Source of the DNA: Anderseniella sp964390445
GTDB lineage: Bacteria; Pseudomonadota; Alphaproteobacteria; Rhizobiales; Aestuariivirgaceae
Assembly: GCA_964390445.1 (NCBI GenBank)
Contig: CAYMJJ010000005.1
Coordinates: 1-64,000 of the forward strand
Direction: 5' to 3'
Length of the DNA: 64,000 bases
Shown: positions 16,754 to 24,392 of the stretch, one piece after another
How positions within the stretch are numbered: the first letter of the stretch is position 1
Layout: the number at the start of each line of letters is the position of its first letter
Position numbers and translations under genes: made by a program
Notes under the pieces: model-generated
The model's database searches: none
The model's input: the letters and a program-made list of their open reading frames with translations, nothing else
Told to the model about the DNA's origin: nothing

Positions 16754-18175
16754 TCAGCTTTCGAATCTTGTCTGGCCCCGCCGGTTTTCATCAATCGGCA
16801 GGTCGAGGTGGATTGGCTGGTGGGCGCGCTGGGAACAGGCGTGACGCGGACATAGGCGGCAGTTGATTCCGATTGGCGTGAACAGCGCCGGGTCGGCAAG
16901 CTGGTACTGGCCCGCATAGACCAACTGGCCCGCGTGCTCGATTGAACAACCCAGCGTGACCGCCAGCCTGTGATCCTGGCTCTGGTGTCCGTGGGTGGGC
17001 CGATCCACCGTGCGGTTGATGGTGAAGTAGCGGGTGCCATCGGGCATTTCCACGAACTGCGGCAAGATGCGCCCCGGCATGCGGAAGCTGATGTGAATGT
17101 CCCAGCGCGGGCAGGCACCACCATATTCTGCAAGGTGAATGCTCGTGGCGTTGAACCGCTTGGTCACGTTGCCGGCCTTGTCAATTCGCAGGAAGAAGAA
17201 GGGCACGCCGGTGTTGCCTTCGCGCTGAAGCGTGGTGACACGGTGGCAGGCCTGCTCGAATGAGACCCCGAACCGGGCAGCGAGATGATCAAGGTCATAG
17301 CGTGAGCTTTGTGCCTCGGCGATGAAGGCGTCGTAGGGCATCAGGACGGCAGCGGCAAAGTAGTTGGCCAGTTCGACGCGGCAGCGGGCCTGCTCGCGTT
17401 GTCCGTCAATACCGTTGGACGCAATAATGGCGTCGATGGTTTCGGCGTACTCAAGCAGACCGATCATGTGGGTCAGCTGAAACAGCCTGTTGGGGTAGTC
17501 GAGCGTCTCGGACAACAGCAGCTTGCGCCCGTTCTGGTCGTAGGAGCGCAAGGTGCCGGGCAGCTTGTCGACGGAAACGGTGTGCACCTTGACGCCAAGA
17601 TTCGATTTCAGCCGTTCCTTGAGGTAGGTGTAAACCTCATCCGGCTCGACGGTTTCATCATCGAAGAAGTTTTCGGCTGCCCGTTCGATGGCTGCAAAGT
17701 GATTGCGGTTGCGGCGGAACAGGTCATGGACAATGGCTTCGGGCGTAGCGGCAATCAGCGGGCTGTCGTCCCCGTTGTTGGCCGCTTCCCGTTGCGTCAT
17801 CACCCGTTCGGTCAATAACCGGTAACTGTCGTACAGGTCCACGATGCTCTGCACGAGGGTAGGGCTGTGATCGAGCGCAGCCCGCATTTCCTGCAGGTCC
17901 GGACGGGCCTTGCCGAATACCGGATCCTGCAGCACGTTGCGCAGGTCGGCCAGCTTGTTGGCGCTGTCGTCGGTCACAAGATCGCGCCAGTCTACGCCAT
18001 AAACTTCCGAAATGCGCATCAGCACCTGGACGGAAACACTGCGCTGGTTGTTCTCCAGCAGGTTGACGTACGAGGTGGACAGGCCAAGTGCGCGCGCCAT
18101 GTCAGCCTGGGTCAGGCCGCGCTGATTTCGCAATTGCCGCAATCGGGGGCCGAGAAATGTCTTGCCTGGTTTCAT
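16754..18175 (-). CDS. ScfR-type regulator: XRE HTH plus ImmA/IrrE-like and C-terminal DUF2083 domain
   Basis: A 473-residue protein of the short-chain fatty acyl-CoA regulator family (relatives include RamB, PccR and MdfR). The N-terminal XRE helix-turn-helix reads LRQLRNQRGLTQADMARALGLSTSYVNLLENNQR. A central ImmA/IrrE-like part contains ELANYFAAAVLMPYDAF and HLAARFGVSFEQACHRV. The C-terminus carries Cys residues in INCRLCPRHACSQRAHQPI, typical of the family. These proteins control genes of propionyl-CoA, acetate or glyoxylate metabolism in response to acyl-CoAs. It is divergent from a glyoxylate aminotransferase gene, which suggests that gene and itself as targets. A symmetric TTTACAA site lies just upstream. 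Confidence 0.9.
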   Translation of the reverse strand: MKPGKTFLGPRLRQLRNQRGLTQADMARALGLSTSYVNLLENNQRSVSVQVLMRISEVYGVDWRDLVTDDSANKLADLRNVLQDPVFGKARPDLQEMRAALDHSPTLVQSIVDLYDSYRLLTERVMTQREAANNGDDSPLIAATPEAIVHDLFRRNRNHFAAIERAAENFFDDETVEPDEVYTYLKERLKSNLGVKVHTVSVDKLPGTLRSYDQNGRKLLLSETLDYPNRLFQLTHMIGLLEYAETIDAIIASNGIDGQREQARCRVELANYFAAAVLMPYDAFIAEAQSSRYDLDHLAARFGVSFEQACHRVTTLQREGNTGVPFFFLRIDKAGNVTKRFNATSIHLAEYGGACPRWDIHISFRMPGRILPQFVEMPDGTRYFTINRTVDRPTHGHQSQDHRLAVTLGCSIEHAGQLVYAGQYQLADPALFTPIGINCRLCPRHACSQRAHQPIHLDLPIDENRRGQTRFES

Positions 18176-18189
18176 GATGCATTCCGGTC

Positions 18190-18233
18190 TGTAATGCGCG
18201 TGTTTACAATATTACAATTCTGGATTTTGTAAA
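18190..18233. promoter_or_regulatory. Candidate ScfR operator: TTTACAA / TTGTAAA inverted repeats
   Basis: TTTACAA (18203-18209) and TTGTAAA (18227-18233) form a perfect 7-bp inverted repeat with a 17-base spacer. An additional TTACAA at 18212-18217 gives a second dyad with the same right arm, and TGTAAT at 18190 pairs with ATTACA at 18211. The cluster begins 15 bases before the regulator's ATG and lies about 117 bases before the divergent aminotransferase, so it is well placed for autoregulation and divergent control. The sequence differs from the TTTGCAAA motif I recall for PccR. Confidence 0.55.
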
Positions 18234-18349
18234 TAACACATATTGCACAGTCACCCTGTTTAACTCGCGTGCTGCCACCTGATGGTCTAGATCTCCAGCC
18301 CGTGGAAGCAGCGCATCAATGACGCTCTTCCGATTCTGGAGGAAACAAA

Positions 18350-19549
18350 GTGAAAAACGGTCATAGTCATCTCTTTATCCCGGGTCCCACCAACGTGCCA
18401 GAGCGCGTTCGCCAGGCCATGAACGTGCCCATGCAGGATATGCGCGCGCCGGACTTTGGCGACCTCACCAAGCCGCTCTTTGCCGGCCTGAAGAGCGTGT
18501 TCAAGACCACGAACGGACGCGTCTTCATGTTCCCGGGCTCTGGCACGGGCGCCTGGGAAAGTGCCATCAGCAACACCCTCAACACCGGCGACAAGGTTCT
18601 GATGTCGCGTTTCGGGCAGTTCAGCCACCTGTGGGTGGACATGGCAGAGCGCCTGGGCCTTGATGTTCACGTGTGCGAGGTTGAATGGGGCAAGGGTGTT
18701 CCTGTAGAGGAATATGCCCGTGTGCTTGCCGCCGACAAGGAGCACAAGATCAAGGGTGTGTTCGTCACCCAGAACGAAACCGCCACCGGCGTGACCTCGG
18801 ATGTTGCCGGCGTTCGCGCCGCACTGGATGCAGCCGGTCACCCCGCCATGTTGTACGTTGATGGTGTCAGCTCGATCGGATCGATTGATTTCCGCCTCGA
18901 CGAATGGGGCGTCGACCTGGCTGTCGCAGGATCGCAGAAGGGCTTCATGCTGCCTGCAGGCCTGTCGTTCCTGGGCGTCAGCCAGAAGGCACTGGACGCC
19001 GCCAAGTCGGCCAGGATGCCCCGTTGCTACTTCTCGTTTGAAGACATGCTGAAGTTCAACGATGATGGCTACTTCCCTTACACGCCGCCAACCCAGTTGT
19101 TCCACGGCCTCAAGGCTGCTCTCGAGCTGATCGAGGAAGAGGGCCTGGAGAACATCTTCACCCGTCATCACCGTCTGGCTGAAGGCGTTCGCCGCGCGAT
19201 TGGTGCCTGGGACGGCTGCAAGCTGTGTGCAGCTTCGCCTCAGTGGCATTCCGACACCGTGTCGGCGATCGTGGTGCCGGAGAGCATCGACGCCCGCGAC
19301 GTGATCAGCATCGGTTACAGCAAGTACCGCACCAGCTTCGGTTCCGGCCTGTCCAAGGTAATGGGCAAGGTGTTCCGCATCGGCCACCTCGGTGATCTCA
19401 ACGAAGTGATGTGCCTTGCCGCAGTCGCTTCGGCTGAAATGTCGCTGCGTGACGCGGGTGCCAGAATCGACCTTGGTTCTGGTGTTGCCGCCGCGCAGTC
19501 CTGGTACATGATGCCGGCTGAAAAGCAGCTCAAGGTTGCAGCCGAATAA
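18350..19549 (+). CDS. Serine-glyoxylate-type aminotransferase
   Basis: A class V PLP aminotransferase of the alanine/serine/aspartate-glyoxylate group, 399 residues. It shows LFIPGPTNVPERVRQAM, FPGSGTGAWESAISNTL, TQNETATGVTSDV, YVDGVSSIGSIDFRLDEWGVD and the lysine motif AGSQKGFMLPAG that binds PLP. It would turn glyoxylate into glycine using serine or another amino donor. The aspartate-glyoxylate aminotransferase BhcA of the beta-hydroxyaspartate cycle is very similar, but its partner genes (bhcB, C, D) are absent here, so I favour serine-glyoxylate. The start is GTG 18350 after GGAGGAAA. A strong terminator follows. It is divergent from the ScfR regulator, which may control it. Confidence 0.9.
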   Translation: MKNGHSHLFIPGPTNVPERVRQAMNVPMQDMRAPDFGDLTKPLFAGLKSVFKTTNGRVFMFPGSGTGAWESAISNTLNTGDKVLMSRFGQFSHLWVDMAERLGLDVHVCEVEWGKGVPVEEYARVLAADKEHKIKGVFVTQNETATGVTSDVAGVRAALDAAGHPAMLYVDGVSSIGSIDFRLDEWGVDLAVAGSQKGFMLPAGLSFLGVSQKALDAAKSARMPRCYFSFEDMLKFNDDGYFPYTPPTQLFHGLKAALELIEEEGLENIFTRHHRLAEGVRRAIGAWDGCKLCAASPQWHSDTVSAIVVPESIDARDVISIGYSKYRTSFGSGLSKVMGKVFRIGHLGDLNEVMCLAAVASAEMSLRDAGARIDLGSGVAAAQSWYMMPAEKQLKVAAE

Positions 19550-19589
19550 CACTCCTTGCAGTTGTCGTTCCTCCAGATCGACAAACCTG

Positions 19590-19631
19590 GCGCACTGGTT
19601 CTTCCCTGTCAGGAGGCCAGTGCGCTTTTTT
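19590..19631 (+). terminator. Intrinsic terminator after the aminotransferase gene
   Basis: A perfect 9-bp stem GCGCACTGG (19590-19598) and CCAGTGCGC (19617-19625) is followed directly by six T residues (19626-19631). It starts 41 bases after the aminotransferase stop codon and ends that transcript before the GMC oxidoreductase gene. Confidence 0.9.
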
Positions 19632-19695
19632 ATTGCCGCGCGCCAAGACAGCAATATGCTGCAGCCCGATTCACGCGTGGCGGGTGGCAACGGCG

Positions 19696-21324
19696 ATGGC
19701 CGGACAAATTGATTTCATTATCGTGGGGGCCGGCTCGGCCGGCTGCGTACTGGCCGCAAATCTGAGCGAGGGCGGCCGCTACAGCGTGCTGCTGCTGGAG
19801 GCGGGTGCCGACAAGACCCGGAGCTTCTGGGTGACCATGCCGCTTGGCTATGGCCATTCGATCTTCAACAATGCCATCAACTGGATGCTGTCCAGTGAAC
19901 CGGACCCCAACCTGGCCGGGCGCCGGCAGTACATTCCGCGCGGCAAGACCGTGGGCGGTTCAGGCTCGATAAACGCCATGGTTTACATGCGCGGCACGCC
20001 CGCTGACTTCACCGAATGGGAAGCACTGGGCAATCCGGGCTGGGGTTGGGCGGACGTGCTGGAAAGCTACAAGCGGATTGAAAGCCATTGTGTGCGTGAT
20101 GCCGAGTGGCATGGTGTTGACGGACCGCTGGAAGTTACCAGCCGGTCGGCCTGGTCACATCCCATCTGCAAGAACTTCATAGAGGCCGGACGCCAGTTGC
20201 AGTATCCGGTCAATGACGACTTCAATGGCCGCTCCATAGAAGGTGTCGGGTACTATCACCATTCGATCTGCGGGCGCGGCAAGAGAATGTCGTCTGCGCG
20301 GGCGTGGCTGGAGCCTGCGCGCGGGCGCGCCAACCTGCGCCTGTTGACCGGTGCCCATGTACAGCGGCTCAACATGGAAGGGCGCAAGGTCACGGGTGTG
20401 ACTTATGTGCACGACGGCAAGACGCATACGGCCACTGCGGGCAGGGAGGTCATCCTTGCATCCGGCGCCATCCACTCGCCGCACCTGCTGATGGTATCCG
20501 GCATCGGGCCGGCAGGTGACCTGAAACAGGCAGGCGTCACGCCTATGCATGACCTGCCTGCCGTAGGCCAGTACCTGCAGGACCATGTCGCCTACGACAT
20601 CAAGTACCGTTCGCGGGTGCCCACGCTCAACCAGCAACTGAACAACTGGCCGCGCAAGCTGCTGGCCGGCATGCGCTACATGCTGACGGGCACCGGTGTA
20701 CTGTCCACCGGCACGACCCATGCAGGCGGGTTCTTGCGCTCGGCCAATCATCGCGAGGCCGCCAACCTGCAATTGTACTTCTCGCCGCTGAGCCGCGATG
20801 CGGTGCCGGGCGGACCGGGTCGCATGGGCCAGCCCGACAAGTACGCCGCCTTCAGCATGAGCGTGTGCAACATGCGGCCAAAGTCGCGCGGGTGGCTGAA
20901 ACTGGCAGGGCCTGATGCGAACACCGCACCGGCCATTCAGTTCAACTTCCTGTCAGAGCAGGCCGACGCCGATGAGCTTGTCGAGGGAGTTGCGCTGCTG
21001 CGCCGGTTCGCCGGGGCGCCTGCACTGAGCGAGATCATCGAGCGCGAGTACATCCCTGGTCCTGACGTATCCACGAAGCGGGAAATAGAACAGGACATCC
21101 GTCAGCGATGCTATTCGATCTACCATCCCTCGTGCACCTGCCGCATGGGACCGGATGCTGCCACGTCGGTTGTGGATGCCAGCCTCAAGGTACATGGCAT
21201 CAGCGGTTTGCGGGTGGCGGATGCGTCCGTCATGCCCTTTGTGGTGAGCGGAAACCTCAATGCTCCCAGTATGATGATCGGCCAGCGTGCAAGCGAGATC
21301 ATGCTCGGGGAACTGTCGGGCTGA
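19696..21324 (+). CDS. GMC-family FAD oxidoreductase (choline/alcohol dehydrogenase-like)
   Basis: A 542-residue flavoprotein of the glucose-methanol-choline family, which oxidises alcohols to aldehydes. The FAD-binding Rossmann motif is DFIIVGAGSAGCVLAANL at the N-terminus. The family signatures GKTVGGSGSINAMVYMRG and ASGAIHSPHLLMVSGIGP are present. The C-terminal active-site region reads YHPSCTCRMG with the catalytic His, where most members have GTCRMG, followed by SGNLNAPSMMIGQRASE with the second active-site Asn. I start it at ATG 19696 (MAGQIDFIIVG) rather than the upstream TTG at 19633, because 19633 would overlap the region just after the terminator. The substrate is unknown. Confidence 0.92.
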   Translation: MAGQIDFIIVGAGSAGCVLAANLSEGGRYSVLLLEAGADKTRSFWVTMPLGYGHSIFNNAINWMLSSEPDPNLAGRRQYIPRGKTVGGSGSINAMVYMRGTPADFTEWEALGNPGWGWADVLESYKRIESHCVRDAEWHGVDGPLEVTSRSAWSHPICKNFIEAGRQLQYPVNDDFNGRSIEGVGYYHHSICGRGKRMSSARAWLEPARGRANLRLLTGAHVQRLNMEGRKVTGVTYVHDGKTHTATAGREVILASGAIHSPHLLMVSGIGPAGDLKQAGVTPMHDLPAVGQYLQDHVAYDIKYRSRVPTLNQQLNNWPRKLLAGMRYMLTGTGVLSTGTTHAGGFLRSANHREAANLQLYFSPLSRDAVPGGPGRMGQPDKYAAFSMSVCNMRPKSRGWLKLAGPDANTAPAIQFNFLSEQADADELVEGVALLRRFAGAPALSEIIEREYIPGPDVSTKREIEQDIRQRCYSIYHPSCTCRMGPDAATSVVDASLKVHGISGLRVADASVMPFVVSGNLNAPSMMIGQRASEIMLGELSG

Positions 21325-21342
21325 TACAGCCGCGACCAGTAG

Positions 21343-21359
21343 TTTGGAATTATTCCAAT
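21343..21359. promoter_or_regulatory. Iron control element (Irr box-like) upstream of fbpA
   Basis: TTGGAA-TTA-TTCCAA (21344-21358) is a perfect 6-bp inverted repeat with a 3-base centre. It closely matches the ICE motif TTTAGAA-N3-TTCTAAA bound by Irr in Rhizobiales and relatives, with G in place of one A in each arm. A possible -10 (TAAAAT or TATAGT) follows at 21360-21370. Its position ahead of a ferric-iron-binding protein gene supports iron control. Confidence 0.65.
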
Positions 21360-21387
21360 TAAAATATAGTGTTTTCAATCGGTTACA

Positions 21388-21420
21388 GTCAGCCAGAATG
21401 TCGCACGCTGACGCTTTTTT
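21388..21420 (+). terminator. Candidate intrinsic terminator between GMC oxidoreductase and fbpA
   Basis: GTCAGC (21388-21393) and GCTGAC (21407-21412) form a perfect 6-bp stem with a 13-base loop, followed after GC by six T residues (21415-21420). It could end the GMC transcript. It lies downstream of the iron control element, so if the fbpA promoter is at that element the hairpin would sit in the leader and could act as an attenuator. Confidence 0.55.
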
Positions 21421-21436
21421 GTTGCCAAAGCTATTT

Positions 21437-21453
21437 CCGACTGATTTAGTCGG
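21437..21453. promoter_or_regulatory. Inverted repeat in the fbpA leader
   Basis: CCGACT-GATTT-AGTCGG is a perfect 6-bp inverted repeat with a 5-base centre, 32 bases before the fbpA start codon. It may be a leader hairpin or an operator. No T run follows that would make it a terminator. Confidence 0.4.
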
Positions 21454-21484
21454 TTTAAAGGTATGCCAAATCTGAGGAGCCACC

Positions 21485-22534
21485 ATGACCCATCGTCTTC
21501 CGTCCATGACCCGCCGCAGCCTGCTTGCCACCACGGCCGCTACAGCAGGCCTGCTTGCAGCACCATCCATCCTGCGCGCGGCCAGCGAGCTCAACCTGTA
21601 CAGTTCACGCCACTACGACACCGATGAGGCGCTGTACGCGAACTTCACGAAGCAGTCCGGCATCACCATCAACCGCATCGAGGCCAAGGCAGAAGAACTC
21701 GTGGAACGTCTCAAGGCCGAGGGTGCCAATTCGCCCGCCGATGTGTTCATTACGGTGGATGCCGGCAATCTTGAGCGCGCCAACGTGGATGGCCTCTTCC
21801 AGCCGGTGACGTCGGAAACACTCACCAAGGCAATCCCGTCCTATCTGCGTCATGCTGATGGAAGCTGGTTCGGGTTTTCCAAGCGCGCGCGCGTGCTGAT
21901 GATCGCGAAGGACCGCATGAAGCCTGAAGACGTGCAGACCTATGAAGGCCTTGCAGACCCGGCGATGAAGGGCAAGGTGCTGATCCGTTCGTCGTCCAAC
22001 ATCTACAACCAGTCCCTGATGGGTTCGATCATCGAGGCCAACGGCGAAGAGGCCGCACTGGAGTGGGCCAAGGGCATCGTGGCGAACATGGCGCGCGCAC
22101 CCAAGGGCGGCGACACCGACCAGATCAGGGCTGTCGCTGCCGGTGAGGGCGACGTGTGCGTGTCCAACACATACTACCTCGGCCGGCTGGCGAAGTCGGA
22201 CAAGCCGGAAGACAAGGAAGTTTTCGAAAAGGTCCAGATCGTGTGGCCGAACCAGGATGGCCGCGGTGCCCACGTCAACATCTCCGGCGGCGGCGTGGCC
22301 CGCCATTCGAAGAATGTCGATGGTGCGGTCAAGTTCCTCGAGTACCTCGTCTCTGAAGAGGCCCAGCACATGTTCGCGGACGGCAATGCCGAGTATCCCG
22401 TGGTTGAGGGTGTCAAGTTGCCCGCACCTCTGGACACCTTCGGCAGCTTCAAGGAAGATAGTCTTGATGCGCAAAAGTATGCCGCGCTGAACGCGAAGGC
22501 CGTCGAGGTCATGGACAAGGCGGGTTGGAAGTGA
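21485..22534 (+). CDS. fbpA: Ferric iron ABC transporter, periplasmic binding protein
   Basis: FbpA captures Fe(III) in the periplasm and hands it to the inner-membrane permease. The N-terminus has a twin-arginine-like export signal (MTRRSLLATTAATAGLLAAP, cleavage after LRAA). The mature protein begins LNLYSSRHYDTDEALYANF, typical of the family, and the iron-binding tyrosine pair is in SNTYYLGRL. The length of 349 residues is usual. ATG 21485 follows GAGGAGC. The permease gene fbpB follows 46 bases after the stop; the ATPase subunit is not encoded here. The upstream iron control element fits Irr-type regulation. Confidence 0.95.
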   Translation: MTHRLPSMTRRSLLATTAATAGLLAAPSILRAASELNLYSSRHYDTDEALYANFTKQSGITINRIEAKAEELVERLKAEGANSPADVFITVDAGNLERANVDGLFQPVTSETLTKAIPSYLRHADGSWFGFSKRARVLMIAKDRMKPEDVQTYEGLADPAMKGKVLIRSSSNIYNQSLMGSIIEANGEEAALEWAKGIVANMARAPKGGDTDQIRAVAAGEGDVCVSNTYYLGRLAKSDKPEDKEVFEKVQIVWPNQDGRGAHVNISGGGVARHSKNVDGAVKFLEYLVSEEAQHMFADGNAEYPVVEGVKLPAPLDTFGSFKEDSLDAQKYAALNAKAVEVMDKAGWK

Positions 22535-22580
22535 CATCTCGCATCGCTGCCGCAAGGCGTTGGCTGGAGACGGCCCGCGC

Positions 22581-24269
22581 ATGACGGCAGACAGCCACGC
22601 AACCGGGCCTTTTGCTAGGCCGGCTACGAAGGGGTGGACCCGCATGGTCCGCCCCAATGGCGTTTTTTTGGCAACAATGGTTCTGGCTGCGCTGGTCATG
22701 CTGCCCATCCTTGCAGTGGTGGTGAGCCTGTTCTCTCCCGGTCAGGGTTCGATCAGTCACCTGATGCGGACGGTTTTGCCGGATATCCTGCTCAATACGT
22801 TCGGCATGATCGTCATGGTTGGTGCAGGCACGGCCCTGATCGGCACTGGTTGCGCCTGGCTGGTCTCAGCCTACCGGTTTCCCGGTTCGCGCCAGATGCA
22901 GTGGATCCTGCTTCTGCCGCTGGCCATGCCAGCCTATATCATCGGCTATGCCTACACCGATTTCCTGGTGTTCGCCGGACCGCTGCAAACCGGCCTGCGC
23001 TCGATGATGGGCTGGACCCGGCACGACTACTGGTTCCCGGAGGTTCACTCGCTGTGGGGCGTCAGCCTGATGCTGGTTCTGGTGCTTTACCCGTATGTTT
23101 TTTTCCTGGCTCGCACGGCCTTCATGGAGCAGTCGCGCGGGCTGCTGGACGTCGCCAGGACGCTGGGCAGGGGACCGTGGAAGGTGTTCCTGACCGTGGC
23201 CCTGCCAATGGCCCGCCCTGCCATAGCGGCCGGCGTTGCGCTGGCGCTCATGGAAGCCCTGGCCGACTTTGGCACAGTGCAGTACTTCGGCGTCCAGACC
23301 TTCACCACCGCGATCTACCGGACATGGTTCGGCATGGGCGACCGCACGGGCGCGGCCCAACTGGCGTCGGCGCTGTTGATGTTCGTGTTCCTGCTGGTGT
23401 CGCTGGAGCAATGGTCGCGCTCGCGCCGGGCGTTTCATGACACGTCTCGCAGGCAAACCAAGCCTATGCCCGCAACGCTGCATGGCTGGCGCGGCTGGGC
23501 GGCCCTGGGGCTTTGCGCACTGCCGGTGTTGCTGGGCTTCGTTCTGCCGGTGATGATCCTGCTGAACCTGCATCTGTCCGGGGGGGACGAACTTCTGGGA
23601 TCACGCTTCCTGGGCTATGCGGGCAACAGCTTCCTCCTGGCCGGCACAGCCGCAGTCGTAACGACGCTGTGCGCGCTTCTGACCGGATATGCAATCAGGC
23701 GTGGTGGAACGTTCAGCGTCAACGTGGTCAGGCTCGCAACGCTTGGCTACGCGATTCCCGGCACAGTCATCGCGGTCGGGGTGCTCATTCCGCTTGGTCT
23801 ATTTGACAACTGGTTCGACGCACAGATGCGCAACTGGGTGGGCGTATCGACCGGCTTGCTGTTTTCCGGCTCCATGCTGGCGTTGATCTATGCCTACCTT
23901 GTGCGGTTTCTCGCGGTGGCCAATGGTGCTATCGAGACGGGCTTCCGGCGGATTCCACCGCATATCGACGATGTGGCCCGCACCCTCGGCCGGACCCGCA
24001 GGCAGGTCATCACCCAGGTTCACATGCCGTTATTGCGCCGCTCGATGCTGATGGCGGCAGCAATCGTGTTCGTTGACGTGCTCAAGGAACTGCCGGCAAC
24101 GCTGATCGTGCGGCCGTTCAACTTTGACACACTGGCGGTGCGGGTCTACCAACTCGCTTCGGATGAACGCCTTACACAGGCCGCAACCGGCTCGCTCGTC
24201 ATCGTGGCCATCGCGCTGCTGCCGATCATCCTTTTGAACCGCGTGGCGGACCGTCCGCTGGCCCACTGA
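22581..24269 (+). CDS. fbpB: Ferric iron ABC transporter, permease
   Basis: This is the inner-membrane permease of the FbpABC type, with two fused binding-protein-dependent transport domains. Each carries the EAA-like loop: DVARTLGRGPWKVFLTVALPMARPAIAAG in the first half and DVARTLGRTRRQVITQVHMPLLRRSML in the second. About 12 hydrophobic segments can be counted across 562 residues. I start it at ATG 22581 with TGGAGAC upstream; a TTG at 22560 is possible. It is cotranscribed with fbpA. No FbpC-type ATPase gene follows; glmU does. Confidence 0.93.
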   Translation: MTADSHATGPFARPATKGWTRMVRPNGVFLATMVLAALVMLPILAVVVSLFSPGQGSISHLMRTVLPDILLNTFGMIVMVGAGTALIGTGCAWLVSAYRFPGSRQMQWILLLPLAMPAYIIGYAYTDFLVFAGPLQTGLRSMMGWTRHDYWFPEVHSLWGVSLMLVLVLYPYVFFLARTAFMEQSRGLLDVARTLGRGPWKVFLTVALPMARPAIAAGVALALMEALADFGTVQYFGVQTFTTAIYRTWFGMGDRTGAAQLASALLMFVFLLVSLEQWSRSRRAFHDTSRRQTKPMPATLHGWRGWAALGLCALPVLLGFVLPVMILLNLHLSGGDELLGSRFLGYAGNSFLLAGTAAVVTTLCALLTGYAIRRGGTFSVNVVRLATLGYAIPGTVIAVGVLIPLGLFDNWFDAQMRNWVGVSTGLLFSGSMLALIYAYLVRFLAVANGAIETGFRRIPPHIDDVARTLGRTRRQVITQVHMPLLRRSMLMAAAIVFVDVLKELPATLIVRPFNFDTLAVRVYQLASDERLTQAATGSLVIVAIALLPIILLNRVADRPLAH

Positions 24270-24327
24270 ACGCCTCGTTGTGGCAGCCTTGAAAAGTCCG
24301 CAATAAATCCTCAAGAACTGCGGTCTA

Positions 24328-24364
24328 TTGTGGCGCTGGCGATACAACGGGAATCGCGCCACAA
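24328..24364. promoter_or_regulatory. Inverted repeat in the glmU leader
   Basis: TTGTGGCGC (24328-24336) and GCGCCACAA (24356-24364) are a perfect 9-bp inverted repeat around a 19-base centre that itself contains GCGAT/ATCGC complementarity. It lies 28 bases before glmU. There is no T run, so it is either a leader-RNA structure or a protein site. The glmS ribozyme-riboswitch is not present. Confidence 0.45.
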
Positions 24365-24392
24365 CAGGGGCGTGTAGCGAGGTCTTGGGGAC

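Noticed and set aside
18350..19549. Assignment as BhcA of the beta-hydroxyaspartate cycle
   Set aside because: Sequence alone does not separate BhcA from serine-glyoxylate aminotransferase, and the bhcB, bhcC and bhcD genes are absent.
18287..19690. 467-residue minus-strand frame opposite the aminotransferase
   Set aside because: The plus strand has the PLP-binding motif and a good ribosome site; the minus frame has none.
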